From positions 310,001 through 374,000 of the forward strand of contig CAVSCI010000003.1 in the NCBI GenBank assembly GCA_963726365.1: DNA of 64,000 nucleotides. The letters run 5' to 3'. This document shows, in pieces, positions 1 through 8,918 of this stretch (positions are counted from its first letter, which is position 1; each line of letters opens with the position of its first letter). The translations under genes and the position numbers were made by a program. Under the pieces are notes generated by a model. The model saw only the letters and a program-made list of their open reading frames with translations, was not told the origin of the DNA and ran no database searches. This DNA comes from JAABQG01 sp963726365. GTDB lineage: Bacteria; Pseudomonadota; Gammaproteobacteria; Burkholderiales; Burkholderiaceae_C.

Positions 1-2
1 CC

Positions 3-371
3 GGCAAGTACGCGCCGGGGCAGCCGGCGCCGGGGGATAGCCGCGCCGGCCGTGGCGACAAACGCATCGCCGAGACCGAATTCCGCGACGAATCGCTGCG
101 GATCGCGCAGACGCTGAAGCTTCACGCTGAAGCCCGTGGCATCACGCTGGCGCAGTTTGCCACGGCCTGGGTGCTGGCCAATCCTGCGGTCAGCTCGGTG
201 ATCGCCGGGCCGCGCACGCTGGCACAGTGGCAGGACTACCGGCCCGCCCTGGACTACATTGTGACGTCCGAGGACGAGGCGCTGGTGGATGCGCTGGTGA
301 GTCCGGGCCACCCGTCCACGCCGGGCTACAACGACCCGGCGTATCCGCTCAATGGCCGGGTTCTCGGCTAG
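3..371 (+). CDS. Aldo/keto reductase, C-terminal part (5' end outside the window)
   Basis: Open reading frame entering from the left edge and stopping at TAG 369-371. The visible 122 residues match the C-terminal third of NADPH-dependent aldo/keto reductases of the YajO/Tas-like class. They include a helix with AEARGITLAQFATAWVLANP, then VSSVIAGPRTLAQWQ, the region that closes the (beta/alpha)8 barrel and contacts the NADPH phosphate. The active-site Asp/Tyr/Lys/His lie upstream and cannot be checked. Sixteen bases separate it from the next gene on the same strand, so co-transcription is possible. Family assignment is firm; the substrate is unknown. Confidence 0.85.
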   Translation, partial: GKYAPGQPAPGDSRAGRGDKRIAETEFRDESLRIAQTLKLHAEARGITLAQFATAWVLANPAVSSVIAGPRTLAQWQDYRPALDYIVTSEDEALVDALVSPGHPSTPGYNDPAYPLNGRVLG

Positions 372-386
372 GCGGGCGCGAGGCTG

Positions 387-749
387 ATGAAGGGCAAGTC
401 AGCAAGTGGCGGATTGGTGTACTCCACCGAGGCCGGACGCATGTGCCCGGTGTGCCGTCAGCCGGTGGCACAGTGCACCTGCAAATCGGCCAGAACCCTG
501 CCGGCCAGCGACGGCGTCGTTCGCGTCTCGCGCGAGACCAAGGGCCGCGGCGGCAAGGCCGTGACGCTGGTCAAAGGGGTGGCGCTTGACGAAGCCGGCC
601 TGATCGCCCTGGGCAAGCAACTCAAGGCGGCCTGTGGCAGTGGCGGTACGGTGAAAGACGGCGTGATCGAGGTGCAAGGCGACCATTGCGAGCGTGTCGT
701 CGAACTGCTCAAGGCGCAGGGGCGTGTCGTCAAGCGGGCCGGCGGGTAA
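387..749 (+). CDS. yciH: Sui1/eIF1-like translation factor (YciH family)
   Basis: A 120-residue protein. The N-terminal part has a CPVCRQPVAQCTC cysteine pattern that may bind metal. The C-terminal SUI1 domain (about residues 40-120) has the family pattern ETKGRGGKAVTLVKG, then LKAACGSGGTVKDGVIEVQG and a final VVELLKAQGRVVKRAG. Bacterial YciH is related to eukaryotic eIF1 and is thought to influence start-site fidelity; its role in most bacteria is not settled. The length is normal for YciH. The ATG follows the aldo/keto reductase stop by 16 bases, and a DUF3820 gene starts 5 bases downstream, suggesting one transcript. Confidence 0.9.
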   Translation: MKGKSASGGLVYSTEAGRMCPVCRQPVAQCTCKSARTLPASDGVVRVSRETKGRGGKAVTLVKGVALDEAGLIALGKQLKAACGSGGTVKDGVIEVQGDHCERVVELLKAQGRVVKRAGG

Positions 750-753
750 GCCC

Positions 754-969
754 ATGGATTCAGATTCACTTGAAAAACTCGTCACCCGCGAGATGCCGTA
801 TGGCAAGTACCAGGGTCGCCTGATGGCCGATCTGCCCGGCGACTACCTGAACTGGTTCGCCCGCGAAGGTTTCCCGAAGGGCGAGATCGGCCGCCTGCTG
901 GCACTGATGCACGAAATCGACCACAACGGCCTGTCGGCGTTACTGGACCCATTGCGCCGGCGGGGGTGA
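754..969 (+). CDS. DUF3820 family protein
   Basis: A 71-residue protein starting at ATG 754, five bases after the yciH stop. The sequence MPYGKYQGRLMADLPGDYL is the hallmark of the DUF3820 family (putative quorum-sensing-regulated virulence factor-like proteins, small and acidic), as is the following WFAREGFPKGEIG. An in-frame upstream start at 694 would overlap yciH and is not favoured. No catalytic motif is evident and the molecular function is unknown. It is probably translated from the same message as yciH. Confidence 0.85.
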   Translation: MDSDSLEKLVTREMPYGKYQGRLMADLPGDYLNWFAREGFPKGEIGRLLALMHEIDHNGLSALLDPLRRRG

Positions 970-1056
970 GGCGCGGCCTTGAGTCCGCCGGCCGGCCGCT
1001 GACGGGCACGGGCTGCCTATGATGGCGGTGTTTCCCCCACTTCAAAACCACTTGTC

Positions 1057-3135
1057 ATGTCTTCAACTGCCTTGAACACGGCCCAGCCCGGCCTGGCCCT
1101 GTACCCGAACCTTCTCAAGCCGCTGGACCTGGGCTTCACTCAGATCAAGAACCGGGTGCTCATGGGTTCCATGCACACCGGCCTGGAGGACGGGCGCGAC
1201 CTGGGCAAATTGGCCGCGTACTTCCGCGAGCGGGCCGAAGGCGAGGTGGGCCTGATCGTCACCGGTGGCTTTGCGCCCAACATTGCCGGCTGGGCCAAGC
1301 CGTTTGCCGGCCGGCTCACGACCTCGGGCGCGGCGCGACGCCACCGCGTGGTGACCGACGCCGTGCACCAGGCCGACGGCAAGATCGCGCTGCAGATCCT
1401 GCACACCGGGCGCTACGGCTACCACCCGCTGGCCGTGGCGCCGTCGCGCATCCAGTCGCCGATCTCGCCGTTCACGCCGTTTGCGCTCTCCAGCCGGGGC
1501 GTGGAGCGCCAGATCCGCGCCTTTGTCAACTGCGCCGTCAAGGCGCGCGAGGCGGGCTACGACGGCGTGGAGATCATGGGTTCCGAAGGCTACTTCATCA
1601 ACCAGTTCCTGGCGCTGCACACCAACCAGCGCACGGACCAGTGGGGTGGCGACTATTCGAATCGAATGCGCCTGCCGGTGGAGATCGTGGCGCGCACCCG
1701 CGAGGCCGTGGGCCCCGATTTCATCATCATCTACCGCCTGTCGATGATCGATCTGGTGCCCGGCGGCAGCAGCTGGGACGAGGTGGTGATGCTGGGCAAG
1801 GCGGTGGCGCAGGGCGGCGCCAGCATCATCAACACCGGCATCGGCTGGCACGAGGCCCGCGTGCCCACCATCGCCACCAGCGTTCCGCGCGCGGCTTTTG
1901 CCTGGGTCACGCAGAAGATGAAGGCTGAATTTGCCGCCGCCGGTATCAGCACGCCGCTGGTCACGTCCAACCGCATCAACACGCCCGAGGTGGCCGAGAG
2001 ACTGCTGGCCGACGGCTTTGCCGATATGGTCTCGATGGCGCGCCCCTTGCTTGCGGACGCCGATTTCGTCAAGAAGGCCGCGCTCGGCCAGGCCGACCAG
2101 ATCAATACCTGCATTGCCTGCAACCAGGCCTGCCTGGACCACATCTTCCAGAACAAGCTGACAAGCTGCCTGGTCAATCCGCGCGCCTGCCATGAGACCG
2201 AGCTGGTGTACCGGCCCGCGACCTCGCGCCGGCGCATGGCCGTGGTGGGCGCCGGCCCGGCCGGCCTGACGGCGGCCACCTTGCTGGCCGAACGCGGCCA
2301 CGAGGTGCACCTGTTCGACGCGGCGGCGGAGATCGGTGGCCAGCTCAACATGGCCAAGGTGGTGCCGGGCAAGGAAGAGTTTCACGAGATGCTGCGCTAC
2401 CTGGCGCGACGCATCGAGACCACCGGCGTGCATCTGCACCTCAACACCTTCGCCCACGCGGCCCATCTGGCGGCGTTCGACGAGGTGATCATCGCCACCG
2501 GCGTGAACCCGCGCGACCCGAAGATCCCCGGGCAGGAGCATCCCAAGGTGCTGAGCTACATCGACGTGCTGCGCCATCGCAAGCCGGTGGGCGAGCGGGT
2601 GGCCATCATCGGTGCCGGCGGCATCGGCTTCGATGTCGCTGAATTCCTGGTGCACGACGGTCACTCCACGACGCTGGACCTGCCGGCCTGGCAGGCCGAA
2701 TGGGGCGTGACCGATCCGGCGCTGGCTGTGGGTGGCCTGAGCCCGAACCGTCCGCAGGTGAGCCCGCCGGCGCGCAAGGTCACGCTGCTGCAGCGCAAGG
2801 CCGGCAAGCCCGGGGCGGGGCTGGGCAAGACCACGGGATGGATTCACCGCACCGCGCTGAAGATGAAGCAGGTGGAAATGATCGGCGGCGTGAATTACGA
2901 ACGTATCACCGACGAGGGCCTGCTGGTCACCTACGGCGAAAAACACGAGGACGCGACCTGGATCGCCTGCGACACGGTGGTGCTGTGCGCCGGGCAGACG
3001 CCATTGCGCGAACTGGCCGATGCGCTGCAGGGCCTGGGCAAGTCCGCCCACCTGATCGGCGGCGCCTTTGAGGCCGGCGAACTCGACGCCAAGCGCGCCA
3101 TCGACCAGGCGGCGCGGCTGGCGGCGCGGCTTTAG
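1057..3135 (+). CDS. fadH: NADPH-dependent 2,4-dienoyl-CoA reductase
   Basis: A 692-residue flavo-iron-sulfur enzyme with the full FadH layout. An Old Yellow Enzyme-type TIM barrel covers about residues 15-345. Cysteines C352, C355, C359 and C371 (in NTCIACNQACLD and KLTSCLVNP) bind the 4Fe-4S cluster. An FAD domain has GAGPAG near residue 397, and an NADPH domain has IIGAGGIGFDVAEF near 518. FadH reduces 2,4-dienoyl-CoA intermediates so that unsaturated fatty acids can enter beta-oxidation. ATG 1057 follows an 87-base gap from the DUF3820 gene. Related trimethylamine dehydrogenases and enoate reductases share this architecture, but the length and cluster fit FadH best. Confidence 0.92.
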   Translation: MSSTALNTAQPGLALYPNLLKPLDLGFTQIKNRVLMGSMHTGLEDGRDLGKLAAYFRERAEGEVGLIVTGGFAPNIAGWAKPFAGRLTTSGAARRHRVVTDAVHQADGKIALQILHTGRYGYHPLAVAPSRIQSPISPFTPFALSSRGVERQIRAFVNCAVKAREAGYDGVEIMGSEGYFINQFLALHTNQRTDQWGGDYSNRMRLPVEIVARTREAVGPDFIIIYRLSMIDLVPGGSSWDEVVMLGKAVAQGGASIINTGIGWHEARVPTIATSVPRAAFAWVTQKMKAEFAAAGISTPLVTSNRINTPEVAERLLADGFADMVSMARPLLADADFVKKAALGQADQINTCIACNQACLDHIFQNKLTSCLVNPRACHETELVYRPATSRRRMAVVGAGPAGLTAATLLAERGHEVHLFDAAAEIGGQLNMAKVVPGKEEFHEMLRYLARRIETTGVHLHLNTFAHAAHLAAFDEVIIATGVNPRDPKIPGQEHPKVLSYIDVLRHRKPVGERVAIIGAGGIGFDVAEFLVHDGHSTTLDLPAWQAEWGVTDPALAVGGLSPNRPQVSPPARKVTLLQRKAGKPGAGLGKTTGWIHRTALKMKQVEMIGGVNYERITDEGLLVTYGEKHEDATWIACDTVVLCAGQTPLRELADALQGLGKSAHLIGGAFEAGELDAKRAIDQAARLAARL

Positions 3136-3189
3136 GGATGGCGCGCGGGTACCATAGTGACACTCAAGGTTTCAGAAGGCGAGGCTCAC

Positions 3190-3360
3190 ATGCGGGGCAA
3201 AATTGCGGCGATTGTGCTGGTGGTCATCGGCTCGATTTTTCTGCTTTCCAACCTGGGGCTGCTCAGCCTCAGCGTGCGCGAGCTGTTTCGCACCTGGTGG
3301 CCGCTGATCCTGATTGCGGTGGGCGTCAGCCTGTTCTTCAGGCGCGACCGCAAGAAATAG
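3190..3360 (+). CDS. Small two-TM membrane protein (LiaI/LiaF-like, DUF5668 type)
   Basis: A 56-residue protein starting at ATG 3190, preceded by the purine-rich AGAAGGCGAGG ribosome-binding stretch. Two hydrophobic segments (IAAIVLVVIGSIFLLSNLGLL and WWPLILIAVGVSLFF) are joined by a short polar loop, and the C-terminus is basic (RRDRKK). This matches the small LiaI/LiaF-type transmembrane domain found in many short membrane proteins. An in-frame start at 3157 (GTG) lacks a ribosome-binding site. Function unknown; it lies tail to tail with pyrD, two bases apart. Confidence 0.75.
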   Translation: MRGKIAAIVLVVIGSIFLLSNLGLLSLSVRELFRTWWPLILIAVGVSLFFRRDRKK

Positions 3361-3362
3361 GC

Positions 3363-4415
3363 TCAGCAGCGCTTCTTGATGGCCCGCGCGGCCTGCATCA
3401 CCAGATCGGGCCCGCTGTAGATCAGGCCGGTGTAGATCTGTACCACGTCGGCGCCGGCCTTGATCTTGCTGACCGCGTCGTCAGCGCTCATGATGCCGCC
3501 CACGCCAATGATCGGATAGTCCTTGCCCAGCGCCGTGCGCAGCTGTCGGATCACGCGGTTGCTGGCTTCGAGCACCGGGGCGCCGCTCAGGCCGCCGGCC
3601 TCTTCCGCGTGCTTCAGCCCCTTGACCGCATCGCGGCCGAGCGTGGTGTTGGTGGCGATGACGCCGTCCATGCCGTGGCGCTTCAAGGTGGCGGCGATCA
3701 CGTCCACCTGGGCCTCGTCGAGGTCGGGGGCGATCTTCACGAAGATCGGCACGCGCTTGCCATGCTGCTTGACGAGTGCTTTCCGGCGCCCGGCGATGGC
3801 GCCGAGCAGGGCGTCGAGCGCTTCGTCGCTTTGCAGGGCGCGCAGGTTCTTCGTGTTGGGGCTGGAGATGTTGACGGCGACGTAGTCGGCATGCGGGTAG
3901 ACGCCGTCCAGGGCCTTGAGGTAGTCGCTGGTGGCGTCCTCGATCGGCGTGGCGGCGTTCTTGCCGATGTTCAGGCCCAGCAGCATCGGGGCGGTGCCAC
4001 CTTGGGCACGGAAACTGGATCGCTGGACGTTGGCGACGAACGCCTCGAGCCCGTCGTTGTTGAAGCCCAGGCGGTTGATCAGTGCGCGGGCCTCAGGCAG
4101 GCGGAACATGCGCGGCTTCGGGTTGCCGGGTTGGGCCAGCGGGGTGACGGTGCCGACCTCGACAAAGCCGAACCCCATCGCGCCCAGGCCGTCGATGCAG
4201 CGCGCGTTCTTGTCCAGGCCGGCGGCCAGGCCCACGCGGTTGGGAAACTTCAGCCCTGCAAGCACGACAGGATCGTCCACCCGGCTGTTGCAGTAGGCCC
4301 AGGCCAGCGGCGTTCCCTGCACGCGCGCCAGGGTATGCAGCGTGAGTTCATGGGCGACTTCAGGGTCCAGACCAAACAGAATCGGGCGGGCGAGGGCATA
4401 GGGGAGCAGCGACAT
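3363..4415 (-). CDS. pyrD: Dihydroorotate dehydrogenase (quinone), class 2
   Basis: A 350-residue enzyme of pyrimidine biosynthesis that oxidises dihydroorotate to orotate with quinone at the inner membrane. The class 2 N-terminal helix (SLLPYALARPILFGLDPEVA) is present. The FMN barrel has GLAAGLDKNA, the GFGFVEVGTVTPLAQPGNP strand, INRLGFNNDG, NISSPNTKNLR with the catalytic-loop serine, and IGVGGIMSADDA near the end. The start at 4415 gives the usual class 2 length; the frame stays open upstream to 4664 without family sequence. It is divergent from rpiA. Confidence 0.95.
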   Translation of the reverse strand: MSLLPYALARPILFGLDPEVAHELTLHTLARVQGTPLAWAYCNSRVDDPVVLAGLKFPNRVGLAAGLDKNARCIDGLGAMGFGFVEVGTVTPLAQPGNPKPRMFRLPEARALINRLGFNNDGLEAFVANVQRSSFRAQGGTAPMLLGLNIGKNAATPIEDATSDYLKALDGVYPHADYVAVNISSPNTKNLRALQSDEALDALLGAIAGRRKALVKQHGKRVPIFVKIAPDLDEAQVDVIAATLKRHGMDGVIATNTTLGRDAVKGLKHAEEAGGLSGAPVLEASNRVIRQLRTALGKDYPIIGVGGIMSADDAVSKIKAGADVVQIYTGLIYSGPDLVMQAARAIKKRC

Positions 4416-4451
4416 TGGATAATTCTCTAAAACTTCCCTGGATTGTCTCAA

Positions 4452-5127
4452 ATGACCCAAGATGAACTCAAAACCCTGGTCGGCCAGGCCGCGCTGCAGT
4501 ATGTGGTGCCCGGCGAAATCGTGGGTGTCGGCAGCGGATCCACGGTCAACAAGTTTATCGACGCGCTGGGGACGATGAAGGACCAGATCATTGGCGCGGT
4601 GTCCAGCTCCGAAGCCTCGACCGACGCGCCTGAAGGCGCTGGGCATCCCGGTGTTCGACAGCAACGCGGTCGAGGAGTTGTCGGTCTATATCGACGGCGC
4701 CGACGAAATCGATCACCACGGCTACATGATCAAGGGCGGCGGCGCGGCGCTGACGCGCGAGAAGATCGTAGCCGCGCAATCCCGGCTGTTTGTCTGCATC
4801 GCCGACGAGTCGAAATGGGTCAATACGCTGGGTGTCTTTCCGCTGCCGGTCGAAGTAATCCCCATGGCGGCGCACCGTGTGATGCGCCAGTTCGCTGCCA
4901 TGGGGGGCACGGCGAAGCTGCGCCTGAACGATGGCCATCCGCTGGTGACCGACAACGGGCAACACATTCTCGATGTGACGGGCCTGCAGATTGATGATCC
5001 TCTGGCGTTCGAAACCGCGGTGAACCAGTGGCCCGGGGTGGTGACAGTGGGCGTGTTCGCGCACCAGAAGGCCGGCGTTTGCCTGCTGGGCACGGCCAGC
5101 GGCGTCAAGACACTGAAATATGAATAA
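4452..5127 (+). CDS. rpiA: Ribose-5-phosphate isomerase A, broken by one extra base near 4626
   Basis: Interconverts ribose-5-phosphate and ribulose-5-phosphate in the pentose phosphate pathway. The first frame encodes the phosphate loop GVGSGSTVNKF and SSSEASTD. The next frame continues with RLKALGIPVFDSNAVEE, YIDGADEID and KGGGAALTREK (catalytic loops) to ATASGVKTLKYE-type C-terminal sequence. Removing one base around 4625-4629 joins them into a full-length protein of about 224 residues. ATG 4452 is preferred; an in-frame TTG at 4443 is the alternative. The downstream codons look unimpaired, so a sequencing error is likelier than a true pseudogene. Confidence 0.88.
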
Positions 5128-5175
5128 AAACGGGCCTTGTCCAGCGTCGAAAGGTCGTTAGTCGCTATCAATCAG
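5113..5175 (-). repeat. Dispersed ~50 bp repeat, copy 1 (intergenic, after rpiA)
   Basis: Read on the minus strand it begins GATTGATAGC, continues ACGACC then CGACGCTGGA, and ends AAGGCCCGTTTTT. Copies at 44690, 40983 and 53055 share the blocks in the same order. It lies between the rpiA and DUF4124-glutaredoxin gene ends and could form a weak hairpin. Confidence 0.7.
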
Positions 5176-5234
5176 AGACTGTTTCCAGCCGCTTCACTGC
5201 GTAAGCTCAGGCCCTGCGCCGGGCCGCACGCTGG

Positions 5235-5897
5235 CTAAAAACGAATGCCTGCGGGGTTGGGGTTGACAGCAGGCTCCGGGGGGGGCGCTGAGGGACGCTG
5301 TCGCGTATTGACGGTTTCGACCACCGGTGCGCCCGTGCCTGGCGTGGCCGGCGCATTGGCGGCCGGTCGCTGCACGGCGACCAGCGGCGTCGCTGCCGCG
5401 GCACTGTAGCCGGAGGGCAGTTGTGAAGTCTTCGGGTAACCGGCCGCATCCAGGTACTGCGTCCACTCGGCGTCGGAATACCCTTTGATCTGTTGCGCCC
5501 CCACCGTCAGGAAGGGCAGGCTGGTGTCACCGCTCAGCCGTTGCAGGGCGGCGACGTCTTCGGCGGTGTTGACGGTGCGCTCGGAAAACGGGATGCCGCG
5601 GGATGTCAGCAGAATACGCCCGCTGCCGCAGGGGCCACAAGCGTCGCCGGTGTACAAGGTGACGGGATAGCGGTTCACCACCTGCTGCAGTTCATAGGGC
5701 AGCGGGCTGCCGGCGCTTGCAGGTCCGCCGGTTCCCGTCGGCGCGGCTTTGCTCTTGCTCGCCGGGGGCGGCACATCTGAGAATGTGACCCGGCCATCCG
5801 GCCCGACGCTTCGGTAAAGGGTTTGGGCCTGCGAGGCCCCCGCGCCAAGGACGAGCAGCAAACTGGCTGCAACCAATTTCAAGGTGTATTTCTTCAT
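5235..5897 (-). CDS. Exported DUF4124-glutaredoxin domain protein
   Basis: A 220-residue protein with a signal peptide (residues 1-22, ending GASQA). A DUF4124 strand pattern (LYRSVGPDGRVTFSDVPPP) comes next. The glutaredoxin/thioredoxin-like domain contains ACGPCGSGR, then TSRGIPF, SLPFLTVG with the cis-proline, and IKGYSDAEW. The tail is rich in Pro and Ala. It probably acts in the periplasm on thiols or disulfides, but its partner is unknown. Start 5897 is chosen because GGAGA sits just upstream; an in-frame start at 5909 is possible. It follows the oligopeptidase A gene by 20 bases on the same strand. Confidence 0.85.
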   Translation of the reverse strand: MKKYTLKLVAASLLLVLGAGASQAQTLYRSVGPDGRVTFSDVPPPASKSKAAPTGTGGPASAGSPLPYELQQVVNRYPVTLYTGDACGPCGSGRILLTSRGIPFSERTVNTAEDVAALQRLSGDTSLPFLTVGAQQIKGYSDAEWTQYLDAAGYPKTSQLPSGYSAAAATPLVAVQRPAANAPATPGTGAPVVETVNTRQRPSAPPPEPAVNPNPAGIRF

Positions 5898-5917
5898 CGC
5901 GGTCTCCACTGATTCAG

Positions 5918-7949
5918 TCAGGCCATTCCCTGGTGGCGCAACAACGCGTCCAGGCTCGGTTCGCGGCCCCGGAAGGCCTTGAACGATTCCATCGCCGGGC
6001 GGCTCCCGCCCGCTTCCAGAATCGATTCCCGGTATTTTCTGCCGGTTTCGACGTTCGGTGAACCGTCTTTACCCACTGTTTCTTCGAAGGCGGCGTAGGC
6101 GTCGGCGCTCAGCACTTCGGCCCACTTGTAGCTGTAGTAGCCCGCCGCATAGCCGCCGGCAAAGATATGGCTGAAGGTATGGGCTGTGCGGCTGAATGCC
6201 GGCGGTTGCAGCACGGCCACTTCGGCGCGCACCAGGTCGAGCAGGGGCATGAAGTCCCGCGAAGGATCGTGTTCGGTGTGCAGCAGCATGTCGAACAACG
6301 CGAATTCAATCTGCCGCAACGTCTGCATGCCGCTCTGGTAATTCTTGGCGGCCGTCATCTTGTCGAAAAGCGTGCGCGGCAGGGGTTCGTCCGGTTTCGA
6401 CATGGGCGGTCATGTGCTTGAGCACGTCCCATTCCCAGCAGAAGTTCTCCATGAACTGGCTGGGCAGTTCCACCGCGTCCCATTCCACGCCGCTGATCCC
6501 CGAAACGTCGCGCTCGTTCACCTTCGTGAGCATGTGGTGCAGACCGTGGCCAAACTCGTGGAAAAGGGTGGTGACATCGTCATGCGTGAGCAGCGGCGGC
6601 CTGCCACCCACGCCGTCTGCGAAGTTGCACACCAGGTGCGCCACCGGTGTTTGCAGTCGGCCGGTGTCCGGGCGCAGCCACCGGGCGCGCACATCGTCCA
6701 TCCAGGCGCCGCCGCGCTTGCCGGCTCGCGCGGGCTGGTCAAGGTAGAACTGGCCGACGAGGTCGCTGCCGCGTTCGATGCGATAGAAGGCCACGGCCGG
6801 GTGCCAGACCGGCGCGCTGTCGACGCGGATCGACACCTCGAACAGCGTCTCGATGATCTTGAACAGGCCGGCCAGCACCTTGGGTGCCGTGAAATACTGC
6901 TTGACCTCCTGTTCGCTGAAGGCATAGCGCGCTTCCTTGAGCTTCTCGCTGATGTAAGGCCAGTCCCAGGGTTGCGGGTCCGGAATGCCCAGGTTCTTTG
7001 CCGCGAATTCACGCAGATCGGCCACATCACGCTCGGCGTAGGGCCTGGCTTTTTTTGCCAGGTCGCGCAGGAAGGTGATGATCTGCCGGGGCGACTCGGC
7101 CATCTTGGGCACCACCGAGACCTCGCCGAAATTGACATAACCCAGCAGCTTCGCCTCTTCCTGCCGCAGCGCCAGAATCTCCCGGATCAGCGCACTGTTG
7201 TCGAACTTGACGGATTCGCCTTCGGCCTGGTCCGAGGCCCGCGTGACGTAGGCGCGGTACAGCACCTGGCGCAGGGCGCTGCTCTTTGCAAACTGCATGA
7301 CAGGCAGGTAGCTCGGCATCTTGAGCGTGAGCTTGTAGCCGTCCTTGCCCTCGGCGGTCGCGGCGGCCAGCGCGGTTTGCCGCACGTCGTCCGGCACACC
7401 CTCAAGTTCGGTTTCAGCCGCGTAGTAGGCGAACGCATCGGTGGCGTCCAGCGCGTTTTCGCTGAATTTCTGGGCCAGTTCGGCCTGACGCTCCTGGATC
7501 TGGGCGAATCGCTCACGGTCGACGCCTGTCAGTTCCGCGCCCCCAAGCACGAAGTTGCGCATGGCGTTCTTGTGCGCCTGCTTCTGTTCGGCGTTCAGGC
7601 TCGCGGGGTCGATGGCCTTGTATTTGGCGTAAAGCCGCTCGTCAGCACCCAGGCGGGTCCAGAACTCGGTCACCTTGGGCAGGGCCGCATTGAAGGCAGC
7701 GCGCAGTTCAGGGGTGTCCGCCACGCTGTTCAGGTGGCTGACCGCACCCCACGCCCGGCCCAGGTGTTCGGTGGCAATGTCCAGCACACCGGCAATGGCG
7801 GTCCATTGCGCAGGGAATTCCGGCGCGGTCACGGTCGACAGAGCGGTCTCGGCATCGGCCAGCAACGCATCCAGCGCGGGCGTGACGTGCTCCGGGCGGA
7901 TCCGGTCGAACAGCGGGAGATCGGAGAAATCGAGAAGTGGGTTGTTCAT
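5918..7949 (-). CDS. prlC: Oligopeptidase A (M3 metallopeptidase), broken by one extra base near 6390
   Basis: Cytoplasmic zinc oligopeptidase that degrades short peptides, including cleaved signal peptides. Zinc motif: TLFHEFGHGLHHML (HExxH) near residue 466, with the matching Glu in GISGVEWDAVELPSQ downstream. The first frame runs to HMTAHVETG and the next continues EPLPRTLFDKMTAAKNYQSG to the C-terminus. Deleting one base at about 6390 restores a protein of about 676 residues, the normal family length. Both halves are well conserved, so this is probably a sequencing error. It lies 36 bases downstream of folD on the same strand. Confidence 0.9.
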
Positions 7950-7985
7950 GGAACTCAGTTGGCGTCATCCGGGGTCAGTTCAAGT

Positions 7986-8846
7986 TCACGCAGGGGCCTG
8001 GGCGGCGCGTCCGGCGGCCTCCAGCGTGTTCACCAGCAACATCGTAATGGTCATGGGGCCAACCCCGCCGGGCACGGGGGTGATGTAGCTCGCGATCTCC
8101 TTCACGCCAGCAAAGTCGACGTCGCCGCAGAGCTTGCCCTCGTCGTTGCGATTCATGCCCACGTCGATGACCACCGCGCCGGGCTTGACCATGTCGGCGG
8201 TGAGCACGTTGCGCTTGCCCACGGCGGCGACGATGACGTCGGCCTGACGCGTGTGGTGGCCGATGTCGGCGGTGGCGCTGTGGCACACGGTCACCGTGGC
8301 GTTGGCCTGCAACAGCAGCAGTGCCATGGGCTTGCCCACCGTATTGCTGCGGCCGATGACCACGGCATGTTTGCCGCGCAATTCGATGCCCGTGCTTTCG
8401 ATCAGCTTCATGCAGCCATAGGGCGTGCAGGGCCGAAAGCCCGGCTGCCCGGTCATCAGTTCGCCGGCGCTCAGGGTGGCATAGCCGTCCACGTCCTTGC
8501 GGGTTGAAATGGCCTCGATCACCTTGTGCGGGTTGATGTGCCTGGGCAGTGGCATCTGCACCAGGATGCCGTGGACAGCCGGGTCTGCGTTGAGTGCGGC
8601 AATGCGGTCGAGCAGTTCCGCCTCCGTCAGCGACGCCTCGTACTTTTCGAACACCGAGTGAACCCCGGTATCGGCACAGGCCTTGACCTTGTTGCGCACA
8701 TAGACCGCGCTGGCCGGATCGTCGCCGACCAGGATGACGGCCAGTCCGGGGGTGACCCCGTGCGCCTTGAGTGCGCCAATCCGCGTGGCGACGTCGGCGC
8801 GAAGCCGGGCCGAAAGGGCAACGCCGTCAATGAGTTGGGCTGTCAT
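7986..8846 (-). CDS. folD: Bifunctional methylene-THF dehydrogenase/cyclohydrolase
   Basis: A 286-residue enzyme converting 5,10-methylene-THF to 10-formyl-THF for purine and fMet-tRNA synthesis. Visible family motifs are SAVYVRNKVKACAD (catalytic lysine), VQMPLPRHINPHKVIEAI, GFRPCTPYGCMKLIE, VIGRSNTVGKPMALLL (NADP-binding loop) and ITPVPGGVGPMTITMLLVNT near the end. Length and motifs are normal for FolD. The terminator of the two-component regulator lies just upstream, so folD probably has its own promoter in 8847-8867. Confidence 0.95.
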   Translation of the reverse strand: MTAQLIDGVALSARLRADVATRIGALKAHGVTPGLAVILVGDDPASAVYVRNKVKACADTGVHSVFEKYEASLTEAELLDRIAALNADPAVHGILVQMPLPRHINPHKVIEAISTRKDVDGYATLSAGELMTGQPGFRPCTPYGCMKLIESTGIELRGKHAVVIGRSNTVGKPMALLLLQANATVTVCHSATADIGHHTRQADVIVAAVGKRNVLTADMVKPGAVVIDVGMNRNDEGKLCGDVDFAGVKEIASYITPVPGGVGPMTITMLLVNTLEAAGRAAQAPA

Positions 8847-8860
8847 GAGTCATCCTTCAA

Positions 8861-8894
8861 ATAAAAACGCCCGCAAGTCCTGGAACCACGGGCG
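8861..8894 (-). terminator. Rho-independent terminator of the two-component operon
   Basis: On the minus strand CGCCCG pairs with CGGGCG (8868-8873 with 8889-8894) and is followed directly by TTTTTAT. It sits 24 bases after the response regulator stop and before folD. Confidence 0.8.
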
Positions 8895-8918
8895 CGAGCA
8901 GCGGGAACCCTGAGTTCG

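Noticed and set aside
1063..3051. Long open frame on the minus strand opposite fadH, and similar ones opposite aceE, hppA, prlC and moaA
   Set aside because: High GC leaves the antisense frame open. These carry no family motif, have His/Arg/Gly/Ala-rich composition, and overlap well-supported genes.
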